64,000 nt of DNA from Haemophilus massiliensis (GCA_000752995.2 LM994634.1:204868-268867); one strand, 5' to 3'. Shown: positions 48,613 to 58,560, counted from the first letter of the stretch. A program made the numbers and translations. Notes: a model not told the origin generated them from the letters alone.

Positions 48613-49131
48613 TTGAAGATATATAAAGATAAAGAAGAACTGAAATCTGAGATAAATAAAAGTTTTGAAAAGTATATTTCTGAATTTGATATTATTCCTG
48701 AATCTCTCAAAGATAAGAGAGTCCCTGAAGTTGACAGAACACCAGCAGAAAATCTTGCTTATCAACTCGGATGGACAACATTAGTTTTGAAATGGGAAAA
48801 AGATGAGAAAAACGGTTTTGAAGTAAAGACACCGTCGGATATGTTTAAATGGAATCAACTTGGAGAATTATATCAGTGGTTTACCGATACTTATGCTCAT
48901 TTATCGATAGAAGAATTAAAGAAACGATTGAAAGAAAATATTATATCTATCTATACAATGATTGATACACTAAGTGAAGAAGAATTATTTCAACCGCATA
49001 TGAGAAAATGGGCTGATGAAGCTACTAAAACAGCGACATGGGAAGTTTATAAGTTTATTCATGTTAATACGGTTGCCCCTTTTGGAACGTTTAGAACTAA
49101 GATTAGAAAATGGAAAAAGATTGTGCTATAA
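48613..49131 (+). CDS. ClbS/DfsB-like four-helix protein
   Basis: The 172-residue product (TTG start, GGAGGAG 6 bp upstream) fits the ClbS/DfsB (DUF1706) family: IYKDKEELKSEINKSFEKY, RTPAENLAYQLGWTTLVLKW, HMRKWADEATKTATWEVYKF and FGTFRTKIRKW. ClbS protects colibactin producers by hydrolysing the toxin; most relatives have no known substrate. With neighbouring exporters it hints at self-protection or detoxification, which is inferred. A separate palindrome and leader at 49132-49271 precede the next gene. Confidence 0.8.
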   Translation: MKIYKDKEELKSEINKSFEKYISEFDIIPESLKDKRVPEVDRTPAENLAYQLGWTTLVLKWEKDEKNGFEVKTPSDMFKWNQLGELYQWFTDTYAHLSIEELKKRLKENIISIYTMIDTLSEEELFQPHMRKWADEATKTATWEVYKFIHVNTVAPFGTFRTKIRKWKKIVL

Positions 49132-49221
49132 TTTTTGATTTGCTGATACAGTAATTTAAAAAAATATAGTGATCGGATAAAATAGACTTTGCGTAATCAG
49201 CAAAGTCTTACTTTAAACCTT

Positions 49222-49245
49222 AATACTGAATTAAAATTCAATATT
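49222..49245. promoter_or_regulatory. Candidate TetR operator before the exporter operon
   Basis: AATACTGAATT (49222-49232) and AATTCAATATT (49235-49245) form an 11-bp inverted repeat with one mismatch and a 2-bp spacer. The half-sites match those around the tetR promoter at 47928 and 47960. Confidence 0.55.
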
Positions 49246-49271
49246 ATTCAATTTTGAAAGGAGAGTTGTTC

Positions 49272-51011
49272 ATGCCGGAAAAAGAATTAAGAAAAAAAGT
49301 GATTGGGAAAAACGGTTTATCCAATTCACTTCTTGCTTTAAAAATAGTATTTGATTTGATACCACAAATCTTACTCGTATATTTGATTAGTTCTTTAATT
49401 ACAAACAATATTAACGAAGGTAATTTAAAGTATATATTTTTGGGAATCTTTATATCGTTTGTATTAAAAGGAGTGTTTTATTATTTTGCAACAAAGGTTG
49501 CCCATGAGAAAGCATACGAAAAATTAACAGAACTTAGGTTAGATATTATCGGTCATCTGAAAAAACTAAGTTTGGGATTCTTTAAAGAACATAATACAGG
49601 AGAGCTTACCAACATTGTCCAACATGATGTAGAACAAGTGGAAGTATATCTTGCTCATGGTCTCCCTGAAATAATGTCAGTTACACTTCTGCCTACCATT
49701 ATTTTTGTAGCTATGATTTTTGTGGATTGGCGTCTTGCTCTTGGGATGATTGCCGGAGTTCCACTCATGTATTTGGTAAAAGTTCTTTCACAGAAAACAA
49801 TGGATAAAAACTTTGCGATTTACTTCAATCATGAAAACAGAATGAGAGAAGAGCTAATGGAATATGTAAAAAATATTTCTGTGATTAAGGCTTTTGCTAA
49901 AGAAGAGGAAATTAGTGAAAGAACATTAAAAACGGCAAGAGAATATATTTACTGGGTTAAAAAGAGCATGGGGATGGTTACAATTCCAATGGGACTCATT
50001 GACATATTTATGGAAATTGGAGTGGTTATTGTCATGATTTTGGGAAGCATATTTCTTTATCATGGAAATATTACAACGCCTAATTTTATCCTTGCCATTA
50101 TTTTATCGTCTGCTTTTACTGCTTCTATAAGTAAGACAGCTACATTGCAACATTTTTCTATTGTGTTTAAGGAAGCGTTAAAGGCGATAGGGAAAGTATT
50201 AACAGTTCCACTTCCAAACAAAAAGACAGAACAAGGTTTAGAATTTGGAAACATAGAATTTAAAGATGTGAATTTTGCATACGGAAAAGATAGCTTTGAG
50301 CTTAAAAATATCAATTTGAATTTTAAGAAAAATAGTTTGAACGCCTTTGTAGGAGCAAGCGGTTGTGGAAAGAGTACGGTATCTAATTTGCTTATGGGAT
50401 TTTGGGATGCAGATGAAGGACAAATACTGATAAATGGAAAAGATATAAAAGAATATAGTCAAGAAAATATCTCAATGCTGATTGGTAGTGTGCAACAAGA
50501 AGTTATCCTTTTTGACTTAAGTATTTTTGAAAATATAGCAATTGGAAAACTAAATGCAACAAAAGAAGAAGTCATAGAAGCTGCTAAAAAAGCAAGATGC
50601 CATAATTTTATTTCAGCATTGCCAAATGGATATGAAACACGAGTGGGTGAAATGGGAGTTAAGTTATCCGGTGGAGAAAAACAAAGAATCTCTATAGCAA
50701 GAATGATACTGAAAAATGCACCGATTTTAATATTAGATGAAGCAATGGCGGCTGTTGATAGTGAAAATGAAAGACTTATCGGCGAAGCAATTGACGATTT
50801 AAGCAAGGATAAAACCATCATTACAATTGCTCATCATCTAAATACGATTAGAGATTCAGACCAAATTATTGTTATGGATAAGGGTGTTGTTCTTGATGCA
50901 GGAAGCCATGAAGAGCTGATGAAAAGATGTGATTTTTATAAGGATATGGTTGAAGCACAGAACAAGGTAGATAGATGGAATTTGAAAGAGGTGGTAACAG
51001 AAAATGTTTAG
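49272..51011 (+). CDS. ABC exporter half-transporter 1
   Basis: This 579-residue type IV (MsbA-like) ABC protein has six membrane helices in the first ~300 residues and a C-terminal ATPase with GASGCGKST, LSGGEKQR and ILDEAMAAVD. ATG 49272 is preferred over TTG 49254 because AAGGAGAG lies between them. It probably forms a heterodimer with the protein encoded next, which overlaps it by eight bases. Similar tandem exporters near ECF genes occur in Firmicutes mobile elements. The substrate is unknown. Confidence 0.92.
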   Translation: MPEKELRKKVIGKNGLSNSLLALKIVFDLIPQILLVYLISSLITNNINEGNLKYIFLGIFISFVLKGVFYYFATKVAHEKAYEKLTELRLDIIGHLKKLSLGFFKEHNTGELTNIVQHDVEQVEVYLAHGLPEIMSVTLLPTIIFVAMIFVDWRLALGMIAGVPLMYLVKVLSQKTMDKNFAIYFNHENRMREELMEYVKNISVIKAFAKEEEISERTLKTAREYIYWVKKSMGMVTIPMGLIDIFMEIGVVIVMILGSIFLYHGNITTPNFILAIILSSAFTASISKTATLQHFSIVFKEALKAIGKVLTVPLPNKKTEQGLEFGNIEFKDVNFAYGKDSFELKNINLNFKKNSLNAFVGASGCGKSTVSNLLMGFWDADEGQILINGKDIKEYSQENISMLIGSVQQEVILFDLSIFENIAIGKLNATKEEVIEAAKKARCHNFISALPNGYETRVGEMGVKLSGGEKQRISIARMILKNAPILILDEAMAAVDSENERLIGEAIDDLSKDKTIITIAHHLNTIRDSDQIIVMDKGVVLDAGSHEELMKRCDFYKDMVEAQNKVDRWNLKEVVTENV

Positions 51012-52713
51012 AGAAATGTTAAAACTACTTACAAAAACTGGCAAGAGAGATTTGATTATATCGAGTGTATTCTTTGCCCTTTATGGACTAAGCTCCATAG
51101 CTATGATTGTGATCGTATTTTCTATACTGTTCCAAATATTCGATGGAACGAGCTTAGCAAGTCTATATAAATATTTTATTGCGATTGGATTACTTGTAGT
51201 GTTCAAAGGTATTTGTAATATGGTTGCAGATATGAAAAAGCATAGTGCAGGTTTTGATATTGTTCAGCAAATCAGAGAACGCATGATTATCAAATTAAAA
51301 AAATTCAGCTTAGGATTTTATACCAACGAAAGACTGGGCGAGATCAATACAATTTTACACAAAGATGTTGATAATATGTCCCTTGTTGTAGGACACATGT
51401 GGTCAAGAATGTTTGGTGATTTTTTGATAGGTGCAGTCGTATTTGTTGGTCTTGCAAGTATTGATTTCAAACTTGCTATTATTATGGCTGTATCTGTTCC
51501 GATTGCACTTATCTTTCTATATCTGACAATTAAGCAATCTGAAAAAATAGAAAATCAGAACAACTCAGCACTTCTTGATATGGTTAGCTTATTTGTTGAA
51601 TATGTTAGAGGAATACCTGTACTAAAGAGTTTTTCAAACAATAAGAGCTTAGATAATGAGCTTATGAACAAAACGAAAAAGTTCGGAGAAACAAGTAAAG
51701 CAGCTTCAAGATTCAAGGCAAAACAGTTATCTATATTTGGTTTTTTACTGGATATTGGATATTTAGTTCTTTTAATTGCAGGAGCAATACTTGTTATAAA
51801 GGGAAATCTCGATGTGCTTAATTTTATTATCTTTGCGGTAATTTCAAAAGAGTTTTATAAGCCGTTCGCTTCTATGGAACAACACTATATGTACTATGTT
51901 TCGGCGGTAGATAGTTACGAAAGACTTTCAAGAATTTTATATGCAGATGTAATCCCGGATAAAGTGAATGGAATTGTTCCGAAAGATAATGATATAGCTT
52001 TTGAAAACATAGATTTTTCCTATGAAAAAGATGAATTTAAAATGGAAAAATTGAGTTTTTCTATTGCTGAAAAAACAATGACAGCCTTAGTTGGAGAATC
52101 AGGTAGTGGAAAGACTACTATAACAAACTTACTTCTAAGATTTTATGATGTGCATAAAGGGAAAATTACACTCGGAGGAACTGATATAAGGGATATTCCT
52201 TATGATGAGCTTTTGGATCGTATCAGTATTGTCATGCAAAATGTTCAACTATTCGATAACACGATTGAAGAAAATATTAGAGTAGGTAAAAAAGGAGCTA
52301 CAAAAGAGGAAATCATTAAAGCTGCAAAGAAGGCAAGGATACATGATTTCATTATGAGCTTACCAAAAGGTTATGAAACTGATATTGGCGAAAATGGAGG
52401 AATTTTATCAGGTGGACAAAGACAAAGAATATCTATTGCAAGAGCTTTTCTAAAAGATGCACCGATTTTAATTCTTGATGAAATGACAAGTAATGTTGAT
52501 CCTGTAAACGAATCTTTGATACAGGATGCTATTACAGAACTTGCAAAGAATAGAACTGTACTTGTAGTGGCTCATCATTTAAAAACAATTCAAAAAGCTG
52601 ACCAAATTCTCGTATTTCAAAAAGGAAATTTACTTGAAAAAGGAAAGCATGGCGAACTTCTTGAGAAAGATGGTTACTACACAAAATTATGGAAAGCTCA
52701 GTACGAGGTATAA
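51004..52713 (+). CDS. ABC exporter half-transporter 2
   Basis: This 569-residue partner half-transporter has six N-terminal membrane helices and an ATPase with GESGSGKTT, LSGGQRQR and ILDEMTSNVD. The glutamate after the Walker B aspartate is present in both partners, so both ATP sites could be active. Eight-base overlap with the preceding gene implies coupled translation. It is followed two bases later by the ECF ATPase start. Confidence 0.92.
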   Translation: MFREMLKLLTKTGKRDLIISSVFFALYGLSSIAMIVIVFSILFQIFDGTSLASLYKYFIAIGLLVVFKGICNMVADMKKHSAGFDIVQQIRERMIIKLKKFSLGFYTNERLGEINTILHKDVDNMSLVVGHMWSRMFGDFLIGAVVFVGLASIDFKLAIIMAVSVPIALIFLYLTIKQSEKIENQNNSALLDMVSLFVEYVRGIPVLKSFSNNKSLDNELMNKTKKFGETSKAASRFKAKQLSIFGFLLDIGYLVLLIAGAILVIKGNLDVLNFIIFAVISKEFYKPFASMEQHYMYYVSAVDSYERLSRILYADVIPDKVNGIVPKDNDIAFENIDFSYEKDEFKMEKLSFSIAEKTMTALVGESGSGKTTITNLLLRFYDVHKGKITLGGTDIRDIPYDELLDRISIVMQNVQLFDNTIEENIRVGKKGATKEEIIKAAKKARIHDFIMSLPKGYETDIGENGGILSGGQRQRISIARAFLKDAPILILDEMTSNVDPVNESLIQDAITELAKNRTVLVVAHHLKTIQKADQILVFQKGNLLEKGKHGELLEKDGYYTKLWKAQYEV

Positions 52714-52715
52714 TC

Positions 52716-54221
52716 ATGATTTTGTTAAAAAATGTTTCTTATGAATGGGAAGATGGGCGAACTGCTTTAAAAAATATCAATCTTGAAATTAAAAAAGGTG
52801 AATTTGTTTTAATTTCAGGGAAAAGTGGAAGTGGTAAAAGCACTCTTGGAAGTGTAATAAATGGTCTTATACCACATTATTACAAAGGCAAAATGAAAGG
52901 AGAAGCCTTTGTGTCCGGAAAAGATATAAGCAAATTATTACTTCATGAAATAGGGCATATTGTAGGGACTGTATTTCAAGATCCAAGAAGTCAGTTTTTT
53001 ACAACAACTACAGATGAAGAAATAGCTTTTGGGCTTCAAACGATCTGCAAATCAAGAGAGGAAATCAAACAGAGAGTAGAAGAAGTATATGCAGAACTGG
53101 ATATTGAGGAACTGAAAGGAAAATCTGTTTTTGAATTATCAAGCGGACAGAAACAAAAGATAGCTATTGCAAGCATCTATGCGATGAATCCGAAAGTTTT
53201 AATTTTGGATGAACCTTCAGCAAATTTGGATATGAAAGCAACATTTGACCTGTTTTTAATTTTGGAGAAATTAAAGAAAAAAGGAACAACAGTTGTTCTA
53301 ATTGAGCATCGTTTGTACTATGTAAAATCTTTATTTGACCGTTTTCTTTTGGTGAAAGATGGAGAAATTGCACTGGACTTGAGTCGGGAAGAAGTTATTC
53401 ATCTTGAAGGGGAGTTTTGGGATGAGAATGGACTAAGAACTCTTGAATTAGAAGAATATAGGATAAGTGAGAAGAAAGACTCATATCAATTAAATGATGA
53501 AAGTATAAACGGAAAAGGCTTGAGATTTTGCTATCCGAATGTAGCTAAGGATGGAAAGAAGCAAAAACAGTACATTTTAAATCATCTTGATTTTAATATG
53601 GAGTGCGGAATAGCCATTGGTCTTATCGGCTTAAATGGTACCGGAAAAACTACCTTTGCAAGAGTGATTTCAGGACTTGAGAAGATAAAAGAGGGGAAGA
53701 TATGGACGGGGAAAGATAATTCGCTTAATCATAAAGATTTAATGGATATGTCATATTTTGTCTTTCAAGATTCAGACTATCAGTTGTTTTCGGAAAGTGT
53801 ACTTGATGAAATGCTGCTTGGTATTTCAAGTAAAGATAAAAAAGAAAATACTCAAAAGGCAAAGTCTATTTTGAATGTACTTGGCTTAGATAAATACATT
53901 GATAAGCATCCGTTTGCTTTATCAAGAGGAGAAAAACAAAGACTCACAATAGCTTGTGGAATGATGAAACAGGCAAAAGTTTTTATCTATGATGAACCAA
54001 CATCAGGTTGTGATAAAGACTCAATGCTTTCAGTGGCAAAATTAATTGAAGAACAATTAAAAAATGGAACAACAGTTTTGGTGATAAGTCATGATTTTGA
54101 GTTTTTAGCGAACACAGTGAGTAAGCTCTGGGTAATGGGAGATGGAAAAATAGAAAGTGTTTTGAATATGAGTGAAAGTAATAAAATTCTCATATTGGAC
54201 AAGATGAGAGGAGGTAGATAA
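52716..54221 (+). CDS. ECF transporter energising ATPase, fused A-A' form
   Basis: From ATG 52716 (preceded by GAGGT in the end of the exporter gene), 501 residues hold two ATPase domains: GKSGSGKST with LSSGQKQK and ILDEPSANLD, then GLNGTGKTT with LSRGEKQR and IYDEPTSGCD. Two ABC ATPases fused in one chain next to EcfT and an S component is a standard energy-coupling-factor uptake arrangement. Start at 52689 is possible but would overlap the upstream gene further. Confidence 0.9.
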   Translation: MILLKNVSYEWEDGRTALKNINLEIKKGEFVLISGKSGSGKSTLGSVINGLIPHYYKGKMKGEAFVSGKDISKLLLHEIGHIVGTVFQDPRSQFFTTTTDEEIAFGLQTICKSREEIKQRVEEVYAELDIEELKGKSVFELSSGQKQKIAIASIYAMNPKVLILDEPSANLDMKATFDLFLILEKLKKKGTTVVLIEHRLYYVKSLFDRFLLVKDGEIALDLSREEVIHLEGEFWDENGLRTLELEEYRISEKKDSYQLNDESINGKGLRFCYPNVAKDGKKQKQYILNHLDFNMECGIAIGLIGLNGTGKTTFARVISGLEKIKEGKIWTGKDNSLNHKDLMDMSYFVFQDSDYQLFSESVLDEMLLGISSKDKKENTQKAKSILNVLGLDKYIDKHPFALSRGEKQRLTIACGMMKQAKVFIYDEPTSGCDKDSMLSVAKLIEEQLKNGTTVLVISHDFEFLANTVSKLWVMGDGKIESVLNMSESNKILILDKMRGGR

Positions 54222-54222
54222 C

Positions 54223-54927
54223 TTGATGGATAGAAAAACAGTCGATCCGAGAATAAAACTTACTCTACTTCCAATTGTTGGATTTACGAGCTTTTTTATA
54301 AGCGATACAATTCTACTTTTCGGACTGATTCTCTTTGCCTTTTTTCTGTATGTATACAGCAGTATGTGGAAAAGAGCATTACGCTTTATTTTGTTTTTTG
54401 TGATTTTATACTGCATAGAGTTATGGCTTGGAAAGTTTTGTGAAGCAAGTATCGTATTTGCAATATATATGTTTATTTACTTTGCATCAAGGATGACCTT
54501 AATTGCTATGTTTGGTGGATATATAACAAAGACTACAAGTGTAAGTGAAATGCTTGAAGCATTAAATAGAATGAAAGTACCAAGAAGCATTGGTATACCT
54601 TTTAGTGTTTTGCTTAGGTTTGTACCAACTATAAAAATAGAACTCAAGGCATTAAAAGAGAATATGAAGATTCGAGGAATCGTAACAAGTAGATTTTTCC
54701 CCTTGCTACATCCAATTAAATATATTGAATATACGCTTGTTCCGCTTTTAATGAGAATGATTAAGATTTCAGATGAACTGTCAGCTTCAGCACTCATTAG
54801 AGGACTTGATAGTGATGAGAACAGGGTTACATTAACAAAATTGAGGTTTAGAACAACGGATTTGTTGATTGGACTATTAGGAGCTTTGATGATTGCTCTT
54901 GTGATAGTAATACAGAAAATTTATTAG
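54223..54927 (+). CDS. ECF transporter transmembrane component (EcfT/CbiQ-like)
   Basis: The 234-residue membrane protein opens with DRKTVDPRIKL, the usual EcfT start, has about five membrane segments, and carries the ATPase-coupling Ala-Arg-Gly motif region (SASALIRGLDS near residue 190, with an Ile in place of the usual Ala). TTG 54223 and ATG 54226 are both possible starts; AGGAGG lies upstream. It links the A-A' ATPase to the S component encoded next. Confidence 0.87.
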   Translation: MMDRKTVDPRIKLTLLPIVGFTSFFISDTILLFGLILFAFFLYVYSSMWKRALRFILFFVILYCIELWLGKFCEASIVFAIYMFIYFASRMTLIAMFGGYITKTTSVSEMLEALNRMKVPRSIGIPFSVLLRFVPTIKIELKALKENMKIRGIVTSRFFPLLHPIKYIEYTLVPLLMRMIKISDELSASALIRGLDSDENRVTLTKLRFRTTDLLIGLLGALMIALVIVIQKIY

Positions 54928-54937
54928 GAGGACTTTT

Positions 54938-55522
54938 ATGAAAAACAAATTAAATGGTCGTGATTTTATTACAATCGGAATCTTTAATGCAATTGGAATT
55001 GTCATATACATGGCGGTTGCATTTGCTATGGCAACAACAGTGATTGGAGGATTTATTGCTTCAGGAGTTAGCTTTATGGTAGCTGCTACCGTTTATATCC
55101 TTATGGCTTTGAAAGTTAAAAAGAAGGGCGTATTTACAATATCAGGAACGCTTCTTGGTTTAATTGCATTGTCAGGAGGACATTTGCCTCATGCAGTCTT
55201 TGCTGTAATCGGTGGAATTATATGTGATTTGATTATAGGAAATTATGAGAGCAAGGGACGAATGATTATTGGATATGGGATATTTGCATTAGCGGATTTT
55301 TTAGGGACAGTAATTCCTGTGATTTTATTCGGAACAGCTTCTTTTGTGGAAAGAGCATCAAAATGGAAAATGAGTGAAGCACAAATAAATGAAGCATTAT
55401 CTTATTTCAAAGTTTCATGGGCAGTAGGATTTGGCTTGATAACTTTTGTTCTTGCTTGCATAGGAGCATTAGTTGCAACAAGGATACTTAAAAAACATTT
55501 TGAAAAAGCAGGAGTGATTTAA
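54938..55522 (+). CDS. ECF substrate-binding S component (MptD/Trep_Strep-like)
   Basis: The 194-residue hydrophobic protein has about five to six membrane segments and begins KLNGRDFITIGIFNAIGIVI, matching the S-component family often called MptD or Trep_Strep. Ligands of this family are not established, so no vitamin or metal can be assigned. AGGAGG precedes the ATG, 10 bp after EcfT. It ends the transporter operon. Confidence 0.82.
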   Translation: MKNKLNGRDFITIGIFNAIGIVIYMAVAFAMATTVIGGFIASGVSFMVAATVYILMALKVKKKGVFTISGTLLGLIALSGGHLPHAVFAVIGGIICDLIIGNYESKGRMIIGYGIFALADFLGTVIPVILFGTASFVERASKWKMSEAQINEALSYFKVSWAVGFGLITFVLACIGALVATRILKKHFEKAGVI

Positions 55523-55773
55523 TCAATCTTTGTTTATGAGGGGAAAAATGGATTAAATAATGGAGGTAATTGCTATGTATTATTTAGGGTCTGTTATTCA
55601 TATAGAAAAAAACAATAGACCTTTTTGATACTGGTAATTATCGTAAAAAAACAAATTTAAAATATAGAGAAAGAGCAAGTTTCTTTCATTTTAGAGGACT
55701 TATTATGCCTATGTGCAGAAGTCCTCCTTTTTTGTCTAAAAACGCAGACAAAAAAAGAAATGGAGGAAATAAA
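55523..55773 (+). other. Gene-free leader between ECF operon and sigma-like gene
   Basis: Only a 17-codon frame (ATG 55575, preceded by GGAGG, ending TGA 55626-55628) is seen, possibly a leader peptide or remnant. The hairpin at 55694-55726 follows. Confidence 0.35.
55694..55734 (+). terminator. Hairpin terminator before the sigma-like gene
   Basis: GAGGACTT (55694-55701) pairs with AAGTCCTC (55719-55726) and is followed by CTTTTTT. Confidence 0.65.
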
Positions 55774-56190
55774 ATGCCAAAAGAATATTACCTTTATGTC
55801 AATGGACAAAGGGTTAAAGTCAGCGAGCAGATATATAAAGTCTACTGGCGAGAAAAAGAACACGAAAAGTATTTAGAGCAGGTGGACAAGAAAAACCACT
55901 TGCTCTTTTTTTCATCATTGGATCATGACGGACACTTTGTGAATAATATTGTTGATGAAAGTGTTGATGTAGAAAAGATTGTTGAAGCACAGATGATGAT
56001 TGAAGCAGTCAGAAATGCTATATCAAGGCTCAATGCAGAAGAAAGAGACGTTATTGAACGCTTGTATTTCAATGATGAAACTCTATCAAGTGTTGCAACT
56101 GAAAAGAAAGTGAGCTATCAAGCCATACAGTGGAGAAAAAACAATATATTGAAGAAGTTAAAGAAACTTTTGGAAGAATTATTGGATTAA
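55774..56190 (+). CDS. Sigma-70 region-4-like helix-turn-helix protein
   Basis: From ATG 55774 (GGAGG upstream; longer frame from 55705 runs through the hairpin), 138 residues begin PKEYYLYVNGQRVKVSEQIY, the usual opening of conjugative-transposon sigma-like proteins. The C-terminal sigma-4-type helix-turn-helix is LNAEERDVIERLYFNDETLS followed by SYQAIQWRKNNILKKLKKLL. It probably regulates excision genes downstream or the transfer operon. A hairpin follows its stop. Confidence 0.82.
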   Translation: MPKEYYLYVNGQRVKVSEQIYKVYWREKEHEKYLEQVDKKNHLLFFSSLDHDGHFVNNIVDESVDVEKIVEAQMMIEAVRNAISRLNAEERDVIERLYFNDETLSSVATEKKVSYQAIQWRKNNILKKLKKLLEELLD

Positions 56191-56641
56191 GTACCTTGTA
56201 GCAGGGGGCAGATTTTCCTTTATAAAGTGAAGGGAGATCTGTCCTCTTTAATTTTTTAGAAGATAGGAAATAAAATTCAAGATATTTAAAAGAAATTCTC
56301 TCTCTTACAGCCATTAGGCAATCGTTCTTTGACAACTGAATAGACCAAGGTGGGACGTTATCCATTTGTGGAGAATTATGACCTACGCCAAGACTTTTCT
56401 GCTGAGAAATTGGTTTAAATGAATACTGGTGAGTGCCAAGGATAAAAGAAAAAGAGCGATAAATAGGAATACATAAAGGATAGGTGTGGCAATCTATCTC
56501 TGTGATACAAATGGTGATAATGATACTTCAATAGTTTAAGCCGGCTCGTCTTAATAAGGGGCGGTGGTGAGATTCCAATGTAGCAGCCAATGCACCTACC
56601 AATGTCAAAAAACTTATTATAAAAATAGTGAGGTTAAGACT
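56191..56641 (+). other. Long gene-free leader before recombinase region
   Basis: About 450 bp have no credible gene. A hairpin with T-rich tail (about 56203-56250, GGGCAGAT with ATCTGTCC) ends the sigma-like transcript. A TTGACA at 56329-56334 could be a -35 box. The remainder, to 56641, has short G-rich and complementary stretches suggesting a structured leader, but no riboswitch class was recognised. Confidence 0.45.
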
Positions 56642-56797
56642 ATGAATAAGAAAAAAGAAGTTAAAAAAGATAAGGATAAGAAGCAAATAGACGATGATTA
56701 TTCTAAGAAAATAACCTACTCTACGAGCGAAAGTGAAAAGCTTGATTTACTGGATATTGTTGAGATGTATCTATGTAAATCCTGTGTCAGGATTTGA
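56642..56797 (+). CDS. Small charged protein, unknown
   Basis: A 51-residue frame from ATG 56642 has a lysine-rich start (NKKKEVKKDKDKKQ) and a helical end (EKLDLLDIVEMYLCKSC). GTGAGG lies 8 bp upstream. Its place between the sigma-like gene and the recombinases is where such elements often encode an excisionase, but it shows no helix-turn-helix and no function can be assigned. Confidence 0.45.
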   Translation: MNKKKEVKKDKDKKQIDDDYSKKITYSTSESEKLDLLDIVEMYLCKSCVRI

Positions 56798-56895
56798 GGG
56801 GCTGACAAAGAGAAATAGGGTGCGGTAAAATATAGGTGGTAGAAGTAATCTTCCGAAATGACTATTTGCCAAAATATCATTTTAGGAGGATTGTT

Positions 56896-58560
56896 ATGAG
56901 AAATACTGCGTGTATGTATCTTCGTCTTTCAAGAGAAGATGGAGATAGTAATGAAAGCAACTCTATTTCAAATCAAAGACAAATAATCAAATCTTACGCT
57001 AAAGAAAAGGACATTGAATTATCCTATGAATATGTAGATGATGGATATAGTGGTTCTAATTTTGAGCGTCCAAATTTCAAGAATATGATTGATGACCTGA
57101 ATAAAGGAAAGTTTTCTATCATTATGGTAAAAGACTTATCTCGTTTCGGCAGAGATTATATTGAGTCTGGGAAGTATCTGCAAAAGATATTTCCTGAAAA
57201 AGGTATTCGCTTCATATCTGTAAATGATAACTATGATAGTGATAATGCAGATGTTAGTGATACACATTTAATACTTCCAATTAGAAATTTTATCAATGAC
57301 AGTTATTGTTGAGATATTTCTATGAAGGTGAAATCATCAAAAGAAGTGAAAAGGAAAAATGGCGAGTTTATTGGTTCATTTGCTCCTTTTGGATACAAGA
57401 AAGATGATAAGAACAAACATCAGCTTGTAGTTGATACAGAAGTAGCTCATATTATTGAGCGAATATTTAATATGAAAATAGAGGGTTATTCCTCAAAGGC
57501 TATTGCCGACTTTCTAAACAGTATTGGAACAGTTACACCATCAAAGCACAAAGAAAATAATGGTGATAACTTCAATACTGGTTTTGTTGTGAAAAAAGCA
57601 AAATGGGATGCTAAGATGGTAAACCGTATTATTTCAAATAAGGTTTATATTGGTGTCCTAGAACAAGGAAAAACCACAAAGTTAAATTATAAATCAAAGC
57701 ATGAAGTAGATGTTTCAAAAGAAGACTGGATTGCAATAGAAAATGCTCATGAAAGTATAGTATCAAAATCTATCTTTGCACTTGCAAACAAAATGCTACT
57801 TCGTGATGTGAAACAATCTAAAGATAAGCCTTATATACTATCAGGTATGCTTTATTGTAAAGACTGTGGAAGTTCTATGATCAGGAGAAAAGTAAGAGAT
57901 AAGATTTTCTACATTTGCTCTGAATATAATAATGCTGGAGAGTGTTCAAGACATAGTGTAAAAGAAGACTATGTTATTCATGCAACTATTCATGCATTAA
58001 ATGACTATCTATCTAAGTACAATGAGCTACTTAAAAAAGTTAGCGAAATAGATGTTTCAAAGTTTACATTAAAGGTTGATTTTGAGTCATTAAATGTAGA
58101 AAAAAGAAAGTATGAAAGACTTAGACAATCTCTTTACATGGATTTGGAAGAAGAACTTATTACGACTGAGGAATTTGAACGATTTAGAAAAAATTATCTT
58201 ATCAAGATTAGAGAAATCGAGAAACAAATTATTACAAAGCAAAATATCGTAGAAGAATTAAAGATGAAGATAAACGATAAAGGTAGTTTCGTTTCTGAGA
58301 TAGTTCCTAATCCTGAAAGTGATGAATTGAATAGATTGTCTTTAGTGTCTTTTATAGATCGTATTGAGATTGGAGAGAATAATGCAATTAATTTTGTCTT
58401 CAACAATATTGAAACAGTAAATCTGCTTCAAGTGATTGTGGATAGTGATAAGGTTAAAGATAAGGACACGCATAAGGCTAGACTAATATCAATGGGCAAG
58501 TTATTTGGTGAGCATCTAGAAAGAGCTCAACCTAAGCTTGCAGTTGGAGGTGTTTGTTAA
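56896..58560 (+). pseudogene. Large serine recombinase 1, broken by in-frame TGA
   Basis: Two same-phase frames make one recombinase gene. The N-terminal resolvase domain starts CMYLRLSREDG with catalytic Ser12 and runs to NDSYC, where TGA (57310-57312; codon 139) interrupts it. The frame continues DISMKVKSSKEVKRKNGEF through the recombinase domain and a zinc-ribbon (CKDCGSSM, CSEYNNAGEC). Relatives usually read Arg after NDSYC, so CGA-to-TGA is likely. ATG 56896 has AGGAGG upstream. Its C-terminus overlaps the next recombinase by one base. Confidence 0.85.

Noticed and set aside
56191..56641. A known riboswitch or tRNA in the long leader
   Set aside because: No cloverleaf, T-box, or riboswitch core that I could recognise; left as unexplained.
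57310..57312. Recoding of TGA as Trp or selenocysteine in recombinase 1
   Set aside because: Genes throughout the window end normally in TGA, no other in-frame TGA is seen, and relatives have Arg at this position, so a nonsense change is simpler.
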